Shown here one piece after another: positions 50,910 through 58,451 of a DNA stretch of 64,000 nt (its first letter is position 1; each line of letters starts with the position of its first letter). The notes beneath the pieces are model-generated. The model was not told the origin of the DNA. It did no database searches and saw nothing but the letters and a program-made list of their open reading frames with translations. The position numbers and the translations under genes were made by a program. The stretch comes from JADJOM01 sp963817435 (GTDB lineage Bacteria > Gemmatimonadota > Gemmatimonadetes > Gemmatimonadales > GWC2-71-9), in assembly GCA_963817435.1 (NCBI GenBank), contig CAWFNY010000003.1:682001-746000 (forward strand), in the 5' to 3' direction.

Positions 50910-51407
50910 GTCAGCCCCATCCAGCGTCCTGACGGCAAACGGTGCCCACTCCGTAGGCGGGTCGATGCAGCGCTTCCCCGTGACCAGGTCATCGGACACC
51001 TCGTCGAGCTCAATGCCATCAAACGCGAGATCGCGCTGCCAGCGCTTGACTGTGCTGGTATCGAATGCAGAAAGACATCCCAAGTCGGCCACAATCAACT
51101 GGCGGTGACTCGGGGTCAGGCGCCACCGTGTAACGCTCTGCGGCCCCACTGAGTAGCTGGCCGGGTCCTCTAAGCTGACGAAGTAAATGGCGCCACCAGC
51201 GACAACGATCAATGTGCCAGCCTCCTCCCAGACCTGAGCCCCAGAAGCCCAGGAGACGATCCCGGGCTGGAAATTGCCAATGGTGGGCGATCCGCTGGAG
51301 GTACGAAAACGGAGGACGCTCCCTTCGGTCCAGGGGGTTGGGTGCCCCCGATGAAAGTGTAAGGGGGCGGGACCACCGGTGGGTAAGCCCGCGAGAAACT
51401 CTGGCAG
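50904..51407 (-). CDS. Hypothetical beta-rich protein, start codon unclear
   Basis: The frame is open from the attC core at 51434 to the stop at 50904 and looks like one protein: FQLPEFLAGLPTGGP...SVLRFRTSSGSPTIGNFQPGI...LIVVAGGAIYFVSLED...WQRDLAFDGIELDEV...GKRCIDPPTEWAPFAVRTLDG. The ending (GI/W...PF.V.LxxG) recalls a widespread small family of unknown function. There is no ATG or GTG; I use CTG at 51407, and TTG at 51212 is the next choice. The true start may have been lost or provided by another cassette context. Confidence 0.5.
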   Translation of the reverse strand: MPEFLAGLPTGGPAPLHFHRGHPTPWTEGSVLRFRTSSGSPTIGNFQPGIVSWASGAQVWEEAGTLIVVAGGAIYFVSLEDPASYSVGPQSVTRWRLTPSHRQLIVADLGCLSAFDTSTVKRWQRDLAFDGIELDEVSDDLVTGKRCIDPPTEWAPFAVRTLDGADA

Positions 51408-51427
51408 TTGGAACTCCCTGTGCTGAC

Positions 51428-51525
51428 GCCTAACGTCTGCGCATAAGCTGCGAAGCGCGGCTCACTTACGCCAGTAGTCACGGGGAAGCTGGCCGCGCTT
51501 CGACAGCTTCATGCGCCGGTTAGGT
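51428..51525 (-). repeat. attC, class A (98 bp)
   Basis: Cores GCCTAAC and GTTAGGT. It ends the 51520 lipoprotein cassette. Confidence 0.93.
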
Positions 51526-52125
51526 GGCACCGCGACTCCGAGAGGCCCCTAAGTGCAGTAGGAGGCCACGAATCCCTCCCAACTGAGCTGCCGAAAACGA
51601 CGTCCGCAGCTGTCCAACCTGCAAAATGCCCTCGGCGCAGGCCGCGAAAGCGGCCAGGCGCGGTGTGGGAATAATGTACGTGAGGAAATGCGACTGTGTG
51701 TTGCCCGTCGGCGCGATATGGGACGCCGCCGCGACACCGACAGTATCAACGCGCTGCGGACAGCTGAGGACGAGTGTCGTCCCGGTGACGGCCTCGGGCT
51801 CGAGTGTACGGAACACGAGACCGATCTGCTCGGGTGGCCGGGTCGGCGGCGCTTTCCCCGAGGTGAGCGCGAAGAAGGTTAGCTGAGGCCTTGAGACCCA
51901 GCCTGCATACGCCCCGGGGTGGGTGGTCACATAGTGGCGGGAGTACCCCGAGGGCGGATCATACTCAACGTGAACGCCCGGTGCGCCGTTCGGCGGGCTG
52001 GAGACAGGGTCCAGCCCCATTGCGGTGGTGCTCCCCCAGTCGTGTCCCGGCACGATCGGAGGCAGCACAAGCCGGGGGGAGGCGCACCCGAGGACCGAGG
52101 AAGCGAGGAGAAGCAGGAGACGCAT
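51520..52125 (-). CDS. Lipoprotein of unknown function
   Basis: 201 aa from MRLLLLLASSVLGCASP (lipobox VLGC). The mature part is Pro-rich then beta-rich (VHVEYDPPSGYSRHYVTTHPGAYAGWVSRPQLTFFAL), with Cys pairs (LSCPQRVDT; FAACAEGI). An upstream in-frame ATG at 52152 lies at the attC and is unlikely. Single-gene cassette. Confidence 0.6.
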   Translation of the reverse strand: MRLLLLLASSVLGCASPRLVLPPIVPGHDWGSTTAMGLDPVSSPPNGAPGVHVEYDPPSGYSRHYVTTHPGAYAGWVSRPQLTFFALTSGKAPPTRPPEQIGLVFRTLEPEAVTGTTLVLSCPQRVDTVGVAAASHIAPTGNTQSHFLTYIIPTPRLAAFAACAEGILQVGQLRTSFSAAQLGGIRGLLLHLGASRSRGAT

Positions 52126-52150
52126 GAGGCGTCCAGTGTGGGAGGGTGCC

Positions 52151-52249
52151 ACCTAACGTCTGCGCATAAGCTGCAAAGCGCGGCCGCGCCGCGCCAGCAC
52201 TGTGGGTGATCTCGGGCCGCGCTTTGTCAGCTTCATGCGCCTGTTAGCG
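52151..52249 (-). repeat. attC, class A (99 bp)
   Basis: Cores ACCTAAC and GTTAGCG; the unusual GCG is matched by CGCTAAC at 52551, the other edge of the same cassette. Arms have AAAGCGCGG/CCGCGCTTTGTC compensatory changes. Confidence 0.93.
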
Positions 52250-52550
52250 GGCGGTTCCCGACGCGATGCAGCCAGGGGTTCGCGATGCGGCTCAATCCGC
52301 TCGCGGACGCAGACCCCGGACGGCGTGGTGGCCTACGCGAATAGTGGCGGCGACAGCTCACGGTATTGCGGCGCCCGGCCTGCCCCGCCGTGAAGGGAAG
52401 CCCTGCACGCGCCGGGCGCACACACCGTCCGGTGGTGCTGGCCATTCGGAACAGAAGGGCGAGCGCGGCGCGCGAACGCCATCCATTCATCACACCACTC
52501 AGCCGTACACCCCATCATCCTTGTTGCCCTGCACCGCACGCCGCGCCGCA
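52250..52550. other. Cassette body without a convincing gene
   Basis: 301 bases between two attC sites. Both strands have open frames, as expected at this GC content, but none shows a plausible protein (no signal, hydrophobic core or familiar motif). GATGCGGC/CGCGATGC-type repeats are present near the left end. It may be a non-coding cassette or a decayed gene. Confidence 0.5.
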
Positions 52551-52647
52551 CGCTAACGTCTGCGCATAAGCTGCGAAGCGCCGCTCATCGGCGCCAGTGG
52601 TTCCGGGATGTGCGCGGCGGTTCGACGGCTTCATGCGCCTGTTAGGC
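52551..52647 (-). repeat. attC, class A (97 bp)
   Basis: Cores CGCTAAC and GTTAGGC; arms GCGAAGCGCCGC / GCGGCGGTTCGACGGCTTCATGCGCC. It ends the 52670/53139 cassette. Confidence 0.92.
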
Positions 52648-52669
52648 GGCCACGAGGGGCACGGAGCGA

Positions 52670-53134
52670 TCAGAAGGGGAGCTCGTCGTCCTTGGAGTCG
52701 GAAGTCGTCCTTGGGAACGATGGTGACGGAGTGTTCGAAGGCGCGTTGCTCTGGGGAGCATCACGCGTGACTTTGTCGAGGAGGGCATCGATTGCAGGGT
52801 CCGGGACTTCCGCGCTCAATTGGTCTAGAGCGGACTCAACAGTCATTCCTCGAAATCGCACATCGAAAGTTCCGTCAAGTACCATCCCTGTGGCGGCTCG
52901 CACGGCCGGTTCACCAAACAGCTCTGTCATCATCCGGAAGTGGCTTGGTGCTTGGCCTGGATTGATACCGGCACGGTGTGCAAGCGCGATGGCACCCTGC
53001 AAATCATCATACGTATCGAGGCCAGAGAGCTTGGCTACGACGTCCGCGGAGGCCCTACGACGATTGTGCAGGAGCAAACGGGCCACGGTGATAACAGCAG
53101 CGATGCTAGCGATCAGGATGAGCAGGGTACCCAC
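52670..53134 (-). CDS. Membrane-anchored protein with SSB-like acidic C-terminal tip
   Basis: 154 aa. N-terminal membrane helix (LLILIASIAAVITVARLLL), a helical domain (~30-110: LDTYDDLQGAIALAHRAGINPGQAPSHFRMMTELFGEPAVRAATGM), then a disordered Asn/Ser/Pro linker and the terminus KDDELPF. That end has the form of the bacterial SSB C-terminal tip (acidic residues then hydrophobic-Pro-Phe), which binds RecO, RecG, PriA and ExoI. No OB fold is present. Second gene of a two-gene cassette, 4 bases after the 53139 gene. Confidence 0.65.
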   Translation of the reverse strand: MGTLLILIASIAAVITVARLLLHNRRRASADVVAKLSGLDTYDDLQGAIALAHRAGINPGQAPSHFRMMTELFGEPAVRAATGMVLDGTFDVRFRGMTVESALDQLSAEVPDPAIDALLDKVTRDAPQSNAPSNTPSPSFPRTTSDSKDDELPF

Positions 53135-53138
53135 AGCG

Positions 53139-53423
53139 TTAGCCCTCTGGAACTAGTGGATGGTCTGCAGCTTGAAGCCAGCGACAGCGGGCACGCATGT
53201 AGGCCTCGCGAGCGGTAGATCGGTCAGCATGGAGGGCATTGGCATCCTCCTCGTTGTAGGGGACCGCGATGCGTACTGCGCTCTCCCTTCCTGACGAGCC
53301 ATCCTCAAGTGTCAGATGCAGATACATCAGTTGCGAGTTTGCGGGTCCTGAAAGTCTCGAAGCGATCACCCTACCGGCCTCTGGACTGAGTGGTTGCCTA
53401 CGATACAAGCGGGTCATCCACAC
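53139..53423 (-). CDS. Small hypothetical protein
   Basis: 94 aa, MWMTRLYRRQPLSPEAGRVIASRLSG..., basic N-terminus then a beta-rich middle (SQLMYLHLTLEDGSSGRESAVRIAVPY). No signal or membrane helix. First gene in the same cassette as the SSB-tip protein, so the two may act together. Family unknown. Confidence 0.55.
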   Translation of the reverse strand: MWMTRLYRRQPLSPEAGRVIASRLSGPANSQLMYLHLTLEDGSSGRESAVRIAVPYNEEDANALHADRSTAREAYMRARCRWLQAADHPLVPEG

Positions 53424-53465
53424 GGCAAGGCGAGGGGGTCACCTGCCACGTGGAAGCCTGCGGCC

Positions 53466-53563
53466 GCCTAACGTCTGCGCATAAGCTGCGAAGCGCGGCT
53501 CATTAGCGCCAGTAGTCCCGGAAACGCTGGCCGCGGTTCGGCAGCTTCATGCGCCGGTTAGGC
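53466..53563 (-). repeat. attC, class A (98 bp)
   Basis: Cores GCCTAAC and GTTAGGC; right arm CCGCGGTTCGGCAGCTTC. It ends the 53581 cassette. Confidence 0.93.
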
Positions 53564-53580
53564 GGCAAGTGGCGCACTCG

Positions 53581-53949
53581 TCATGGACACTCCCAAAGTC
53601 CTCCCGAACACCCAAGAACGAAGAAGAATTGCGCCATGAACAGATTGGCGGCAGCCCAGCCCAATGCGATCGCGAGTAGCCGGGGAATCGACAAGCCACT
53701 GCGACCGAACCCGAGTAGCGTGAGCCCACCCAGGGAGAGGGGAGGGAGGTAGATCGCCAGCGGAGCGCCGAACCGCTGAACTGGATCACTGTCCGGCTCC
53801 CAGCCATGCCCCCAGTAGGCAACCCCGCAGACGGCTGCTAGGCCGAGGACCGTCCACATCCAAGGCCAGCCCCGGCGCGTCGCAGCAAGTCCGCCGAGAA
53901 ACAAGCCCAGGGCGACCGGAATGGTTGCTGCCAGAGCCAAGCGAAGCAT
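53581..53949 (-). CDS. Small four-TM membrane protein
   Basis: 122 aa from MLRLALAATIPVALGL. Four hydrophobic segments (ATIPVALGLFLGGLAA; WMWTVLGLAAVCGVAYW; APLAIYLPPLSLGGLTLLG; RLLAIALGWAAANLFMAQFFFVLG). The track to an upstream ATG at 54183 runs through the attC and was rejected. Family not recognised. Confidence 0.6.
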   Translation of the reverse strand: MLRLALAATIPVALGLFLGGLAATRRGWPWMWTVLGLAAVCGVAYWGHGWEPDSDPVQRFGAPLAIYLPPLSLGGLTLLGFGRSGLSIPRLLAIALGWAAANLFMAQFFFVLGCSGGLWECP

Positions 53950-54020
53950 GGGCGATGCCCGGGGAGCGAGGGGCGCGGAGGTGGCTAACAGCCAGAGATG
54001 GGGTCGGGCACGCGTTTGCC

Positions 54021-54124
54021 GCCTAACGTCTGCGCTTCTGCTGCAGGGATCTGCCGCCCCTGCCGCGGCTGCCAGCTCAAAGGTACTCGCGGCAGGCCCT
54101 GACAGCAGCAAGCGCTGGTTAGGC
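54021..54124 (-). repeat. attC, singleton type (104 bp)
   Basis: Cores GCCTAAC and GTTAGGC; arms GCGCTTCTGCTGCAGGG and CCCTGACAGCAGCAAGCGC, with the A and C unpaired bases at the same places as in class A. It ends the 54134 cassette. Confidence 0.92.
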
Positions 54125-54133
54125 CGCCGAACC

Positions 54134-54715
54134 TCAGTGTGCCGGCGATGACTCACGCGACGTCTGTGCAACGCGTGTCGCATGAATCGTCAACACCCGC
54201 TTCAACGTGCCACCCGCTTCGCCCACGTCGCCCGTCTCCGTGTAGGAGGTTGCAGCGATGTCGGACCAGACTCCGTGCCACCGCATCTTTCTCCTGCCTT
54301 CAGGGAACGGAAAGTCGAGCACGAAGGTCTTGCCATCCCATGACAACGTCGCATTGGCGTACGAGGTCACATCACATGCCTCGACACCCGAGTTGCTACA
54401 CAGCATACCCCGGATACGGTGCGTGCTATCGTCCCACCATAGGATCAGGAGTAGAAACTGGTCGCCGGATACCCTCGACACGCGCTCCTTCTCGAGGAGC
54501 GTGAACCCACCCGGCCCGGGTTCCCAGGTCACTTCCCCGCGCGCGGTGCTGTCGGTGGCAGGCGCCTCAGGAATGAAAGTGTACGTGGTCGACCATGTTC
54601 CCGCGAGTGCCTTGGTGAGGCTCACCATTTCGCGTGCGGGTCGGGGCGACTGACCCAGACAAATGGTCGCCGTAACGGTCAGCGCCGTGATTGAAGTGCT
54701 GATGGCGCGAATCAT
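54134..54715 (-). CDS. Exported DUF1579-like/lipocalin-like protein
   Basis: 193 aa from MIRAISTSITALTVTATICLG (signal peptide). The beta-rich body KALAGTWSTTYTFIPEAP...GEVTWEPGPGGFTLLEKERV...WWDDSTHRIRGMLCSNSGV...WDGKTFVLDF has the LxGTW...G...W....GGxxL pattern of secreted DUF1579/THAP4-type barrels that bind small ligands. The family link is tentative. Single-gene cassette. Confidence 0.6.
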   Translation of the reverse strand: MIRAISTSITALTVTATICLGQSPRPAREMVSLTKALAGTWSTTYTFIPEAPATDSTARGEVTWEPGPGGFTLLEKERVSRVSGDQFLLLILWWDDSTHRIRGMLCSNSGVEACDVTSYANATLSWDGKTFVLDFPFPEGRRKMRWHGVWSDIAATSYTETGDVGEAGGTLKRVLTIHATRVAQTSRESSPAH

Positions 54716-54836
54716 GGTCGCGGCCTCCAGGGCGTCTGTCTCATTCGCAAAACTGCGAGGCGATGTCGAAACCGCCACGATACGTGTGCGGTGTCCACGG
54801 ATGTGGCCTTGTCACCGAGATGACGTTCACGCGGCG

Positions 54837-54934
54837 GCCTAACGTCTGCGCATAAGCTGCGAAGCGCGGCTCATTGGCCCCAGTAGTGACAGGGAAGCTG
54901 GCCGCGCTTCGACAGCTTCATGCGCCGGTTAGAC
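54837..54934 (-). repeat. attC, class A (98 bp)
   Basis: Cores GCCTAAC and GTTAGAC. It ends the 54929 cassette; the gene stop lies in the right core. Confidence 0.93.
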
Positions 54935-55477
54935 CGCTGCGCCCCTGGTCGTCGTGTTGCCCGCGTCGGCCGACCGAAGGGCAATTTGCTGCTCGGCGGA
55001 TAGACGCGCTACCTGGCCCGGGGTGAGGTAATAGCGCTCCAATGCGTCGGTCGGAGCGAACAAGTCTTGCCCGACGACCCAACCCATGATCATGGAATAG
55101 ACGCCGACAAAGGCCAAGAAGACCGGCGCCCGAGACGGTAACGGGGGGAAGGGGCCCGGTAGAACGGCCAACAATCCGAGCACCCCAGCGATGAATGCGG
55201 AGACACAGAATACGCCGGCGCCCCAGCGTGTCACAGCGGTACGCCGCGCGTACCTAGTATCGACAAGGGCGTACGCCACGCCAGCAAGGCTGCCACTCAG
55301 CACGGAAATCAGGACGGCTTCGCCAGCCATGACGAAGGCGAAGCGCGGGGCCAGAATGACGGCAGCCGGGAAGAAGACGAGGAGCCGCACGAGACACAGC
55401 GCCAAGCCACCGATGGCGCCGAAAAGGGCCGCCATTCTTGGGGGCGTTCGACGGCGAGTCCGGAGGTAGAAGGGCAT
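54929..55477 (-). CDS. Four-TM membrane protein
   Basis: 182 aa. Basic start MPFYLRTRRRTPPR, then helices (LFGAIGGLALCLVRLLVFFPAAVIL; FVMAGEAVLISVLSGSLAGVAYAL; GAGVFCVSAFIAGVLGLLAVL; PVFLAFVGVYSMIMGWVVG) and a soluble tail (RYYLTPGQVARLSAEQQIALRS). Family not recognised. Single-gene cassette. Confidence 0.6.
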   Translation of the reverse strand: MPFYLRTRRRTPPRMAALFGAIGGLALCLVRLLVFFPAAVILAPRFAFVMAGEAVLISVLSGSLAGVAYALVDTRYARRTAVTRWGAGVFCVSAFIAGVLGLLAVLPGPFPPLPSRAPVFLAFVGVYSMIMGWVVGQDLFAPTDALERYYLTPGQVARLSAEQQIALRSADAGNTTTRGAAV

Positions 55478-55485
55478 AGTCAGCG

Positions 55486-55583
55486 GTCTAACGTCTGCGC
55501 ATAAGCTGCGAAGCGCAGCTCACAAGCGCCAGTAGTTCCGTTGAAGCCGGCTGCGCTTCGACAGCTTCATGCGCCTGTTAGGT
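55486..55583 (-). repeat. attC, class A (98 bp)
   Basis: Cores GTCTAAC and GTTAGGT; arms GCGAAGCGCAGC / GCTGCGCTTCGACAGC show a compensated base pair. It ends an ORF-less cassette. Confidence 0.93.
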
Positions 55584-55756
55584 CGGCGCCGTTGAACTAT
55601 CCCTGAAGTGGCCGCGGCCGCAGGGAGGGTCCCAATCGGCCCGGGCGGAGGATGCCGACGACCGGGCCGGACCTTCCGCGAGCGAGCGTCTCACCCGGGC
55701 AACCAGGCCACCCAAAAGCCTTACCGCGACCCTTCCCTACACGGCTGGTGAGCGCC
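55584..55756. ncRNA. ORF-less cassette with conserved hairpin (relative of 63007-63181)
   Basis: 173 bases without a supported ORF. Positions 55624-55677 form a long hairpin: GGAGGGTCC with GGACCTTCC outside and GGCCCGG with CCGGGCC inside, closing a GCGGAGGATGCCGACGA-type loop. A second cassette keeps this block nearly unchanged while its surroundings diverge. The conserved tail AAAGCCTTA lies further right. A structured RNA or a protein-binding site is inferred; strand unknown. Confidence 0.5.
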
Positions 55757-55882
55757 ACCTAACGTCCGCGCATCACCTGCGGGGTCGCGGCGCGTGTGGA
55801 AAACCTACCCGGCGTCGGCGGGCCGTGCCAGCCCGAAAGAAACCGACGGCCGCGCCCCGACTGGTGCATGCGCTGGTTAGGC
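55757..55882 (-). repeat. attC, class B (126 bp)
   Basis: Cores ACCTAAC and GTTAGGC; one change in the arm (GTCCGCGCATC). It ends the 55884 cassette. Confidence 0.93.
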
Positions 55883-55883
55883 C

Positions 55884-56297
55884 TCATCTGGGCATATACT
55901 CGTAGGACACGGCGATACCCTCCACGAGCGTGTCGCGCCGAAAGGAGCGCGCCAAGGAATCGTACCTGATGAGAAGATGGTCTTCGCTGACCCACGTCAC
56001 GGACACATAGGGGCCACCCCAATTCTCGGCAGGGGCTTGTCCGTGGTTGGTGTCTAAGACCATGACATTGCCGGGCCCGTCGGGCAGGCTGGAAGGGGCC
56101 GTTACGATAGAGACTTGGGTACTCGGTCCGACGGTGGCGCCGCACCCACGTTCAAAGACGATGGCACGATAACCGCTGAGAGGTGAGGAGACACTGGAAA
56201 GCTCGTGATTGTCGCAATCTCCCGCGACATGAACGCAGCCGGAGGCCCAGGCGGCAGAGCCGCAAACGATAAGCAAGGCGGAGAAGGGCAAGCGCAT
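55884..56297 (-). CDS. Lipoprotein of unknown function
   Basis: 137 aa. Signal FSALLIVCGSAAWASGC with the last Cys as the likely lipid anchor. The mature part resembles small lipoproteins of the type CDxHELxSVxSPLSGYRAIVFERGCGATVG, a pattern I recall in cassette-borne hypothetical proteins: NVMVLDTNHG and VSVTWVSEDHLLIRYDS follow. Function unknown. Single-gene cassette. Confidence 0.65.
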   Translation of the reverse strand: MRLPFSALLIVCGSAAWASGCVHVAGDCDNHELSSVSSPLSGYRAIVFERGCGATVGPSTQVSIVTAPSSLPDGPGNVMVLDTNHGQAPAENWGGPYVSVTWVSEDHLLIRYDSLARSFRRDTLVEGIAVSYEYMPR

Positions 56298-56317
56298 CGG
56301 GAAGCCGAGTAGATGAG

Positions 56318-56415
56318 GCCTAACGTCTGCGCATAAGCTGCGAAGCGCGGCGCACCTGCGCTAGAAGCCCTTGGGAAGCTGGCCGCGCTTCGGCAGCTTC
56401 ATGCGCCGGTTAGAT
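56318..56415 (-). repeat. attC, class A (98 bp)
   Basis: Cores GCCTAAC and GTTAGAT; GAT is matched by ATCTAAC at 57159. It ends the cupin cassette. Confidence 0.93.
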
Positions 56416-56430
56416 GGCAGCCACCCGGGG

Positions 56431-57129
56431 CTATCGCACCGCGACGAACACCAGCGTTGCTGAGAAAGCGCCCGCATTGGTGACCCGATAGCGCGTGCCC
56501 GTAGGCAGATAGGCCCACGCGGCAGGGCCATCGAGGAGCGTGGTGGTACCCGAATCGCGTTGAACCTCAACCCGGCCCTCGCCGGGCTGGACGACGACCA
56601 GAGGCGCCGATGCGCGGAGCCACGGGCTGTCAGTGCCGGGTGGAACTGGCAGTCGCGAGGCCTGGAACCACCGCGAGTCGCGCTCCAGGGTGCCCGGGAG
56701 TTCCGAGGATGTTCGCAATTCCGGGGAAACTCCCGGTCCCGCGTTCGTGATTCCGATGAGGTGAAACGGGGTGGTGCCCACATTGGCCACCCGATGGGTC
56801 ACAGGCTGGAGCGCGTAGCTGGTGTCGGAGTCAATTGCTCCAGGATAGAAATGGGAGTGGTCCTTGGGCCCAACCCCTCCCCATGCCGCGCCGAGGATCT
56901 GGGCATCGACCGGGGACACGGCAATACGAACGGAGAGAAAGGGGGTGTCGTGGACGTGGAAAAGTGTGGTGTCCCCGGGTGCGATCTGGACGTCGAGCAC
57001 ACGGACTGGACCGTCTTCCAAGACAAGGCGATGTCGAGGCTCCCGATAGACGGGCAGCGGTGTCTGCGCGGCGAGCGCGGGTGCGGCAAGGAGGACAGCC
57101 AGGGCACCCGTAAAAGCTCGGCATCGCAC
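56431..57129 (-). CDS. Exported cupin-fold protein
   Basis: 232 aa from GTG; signal ALAVLLAAPALAAQ. PVRVLDVQIAPGDTTLFHVHDTPFLSVRIA is a cupin motif 1 with two metal-binding His (HVHxxP), repeated weakly near the C-terminus (LVVVQPGEGRVEV...GPAAWAYLPTGTRYRVTN), so probably a bicupin. Metal-dependent enzyme or binding protein, substrate unknown. Single-gene cassette. Confidence 0.75.
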   Translation of the reverse strand: MRCRAFTGALAVLLAAPALAAQTPLPVYREPRHRLVLEDGPVRVLDVQIAPGDTTLFHVHDTPFLSVRIAVSPVDAQILGAAWGGVGPKDHSHFYPGAIDSDTSYALQPVTHRVANVGTTPFHLIGITNAGPGVSPELRTSSELPGTLERDSRWFQASRLPVPPGTDSPWLRASAPLVVVQPGEGRVEVQRDSGTTTLLDGPAAWAYLPTGTRYRVTNAGAFSATLVFVAVR

Positions 57130-57158
57130 AGGGACTAGCCTTTCGTCGTAGTTCTGCC

Positions 57159-57256
57159 ATCTAACGTCTGCGCATAAGCTGCGAAGCGCGGCTTACTTGC
57201 GCCAGTAGTCCCGATGAAGCCGGCCGCGCTTCGACAGCTTCATGCGCCGGTTAGGC
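57159..57256 (-). repeat. attC, class A (98 bp)
   Basis: Cores ATCTAAC and GTTAGGC. It ends the 57251 cassette. Confidence 0.93.
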
Positions 57257-57709
57257 GCCATCGCAGCGCCCACCCGATACAGTAGAATACGGTGTGTCAT
57301 AGGGGCTGTAATCAACATAGACCCAACCGGTTCCATGCAGGGAGTCAGCGTGGACGGAAAGGCGCACCCGAATCCCCGTGCTCCACCAAACGGGGAGCCA
57401 GACCTCCAGTGAATCCCGCTTGAGCGGTCTCCAGAAGGCACGCAGGGAGTCTAACGTCTTTGCAAATAGGTCGGGTGGAACATTAGGACGCCGCGCGGCC
57501 CGTCGGTACACGGAATCAAAGCGCTGGGGCGAGAGGCGAATCGTATCTGGAAGGGGGCTGTACAGCAGCGAATCACCGCCGAGGGAAGGGCGCCATGGGG
57601 AAAAGGACAGGTGCCAGCATCCAACCGCGGTCACGGCCGCCTGAGCCGTGGCCGGTGAATGCGAGCAGAGCATGACAGACGCCGACAGCAAGAAGGCCTT
57701 CTGAAGCAT
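57251..57709 (-). CDS. Exported protein of unknown function
   Basis: 152 aa, signal FLLSASVMLCSHSPATAQA. The mature start AVGCWHLSFSPWRPSLGGDSLLYSPLPDTIRLS resembles the GCYxL...LPxxIRL pattern shared with the lipoprotein at 44506. Cys near both ends (VGCWH; GGRCDGA) may pair. Single-gene cassette. Confidence 0.6.
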   Translation of the reverse strand: MLQKAFLLSASVMLCSHSPATAQAAVTAVGCWHLSFSPWRPSLGGDSLLYSPLPDTIRLSPQRFDSVYRRAARRPNVPPDLFAKTLDSLRAFWRPLKRDSLEVWLPVWWSTGIRVRLSVHADSLHGTGWVYVDYSPYDTPYSTVSGGRCDGA

Positions 57710-57730
57710 CTGAACTCCAGGTCGGATGGC

Positions 57731-57828
57731 GCCTAACGTCTGCGCATAAGCTGCGAAGCGCGGCTCACCGGCGCTAGTAGTCCCGGGGAAGCTGGCCGCG
57801 CTTCGGCAGCTTCATGCGCCGGTTAGGC
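57731..57828 (-). repeat. attC, class A (98 bp)
   Basis: Cores GCCTAAC and GTTAGGC. It ends the 57823 cassette. Confidence 0.93.
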
Positions 57829-58317
57829 GTCACCGCTGAGGGAGGGCGGCAGGCACCGGCCACGCCAACCCGCAAGGGTATCCACGGTTACCGGGTGGAG
57901 AATATCACAAGTCATCCGAAGAGGCGACCCGAGGTTGGAGTAGCCGTCCCAAAGCATCTGCCATCGTGCGGAGTCGCCGGGTTGTGCTGCGAAGACGCAC
58001 AGGCGCCAGTGACGGCGCCATTCTGGGGATTCGCCGAGCAAGGATACCCACACCTCCCAATGCCGCTGAGCATGTACGGCGAACGAGCCAGAGAGATCGG
58101 TCCTAACCACCTCAGCCGCGTGACCGCAGGCCACCGGCGGGGCTGAGAACTGGACCGGCATGGGCTCGACCGTCAATTGCACCCCGGGTAGAGGCAGATC
58201 TCCTGAAACAAGTGTGCCATGTAAGTCGGGCGTGTCGCGAACACGATTGGGTATCGGTAGGCAAGCAGCCGTGAGAAGAGCGAGGATGGAAGCCGGGAGA
58301 ACACAGCGAGATGGCAT
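57823..58317 (-). CDS. Lipoprotein with carboxypeptidase-regulatory-like beta domain
   Basis: 164 aa, lipobox LTAAC at ~15-19 (ILALLTAACLPIP). The mature part LHGTLVSGDLPLPGVQLTVEP...EVVRTDLSGSFAVHAQRHWEVWV follows the transthyretin/CarboxypepD_reg pattern (GxVxxxxxPLxGVxVxV...TDxxGxFxL), a surface beta-sandwich. Single-gene cassette. Confidence 0.65.
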   Translation of the reverse strand: MPSRCVLPASILALLTAACLPIPNRVRDTPDLHGTLVSGDLPLPGVQLTVEPMPVQFSAPPVACGHAAEVVRTDLSGSFAVHAQRHWEVWVSLLGESPEWRRHWRLCVFAAQPGDSARWQMLWDGYSNLGSPLRMTCDILHPVTVDTLAGWRGRCLPPSLSGDA

Positions 58318-58344
58318 AGCGTTGAGGGCTCCCGCATGGGTGAC

Positions 58345-58442
58345 GCCTAACGTCTGCGCATAAGCTGCGAAGCGCGGCTCACCGGCGCCAGTAGTCGCGA
58401 TGAAGCCGGCCGCGCTTCGACAGCTTCATGCGCCGGTTAGGC
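58345..58442 (-). repeat. attC, class A (98 bp)
   Basis: Cores GCCTAAC and GTTAGGC. It ends the 58452 cassette. Confidence 0.93.
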
Positions 58443-58451
58443 AGCCGCGCC

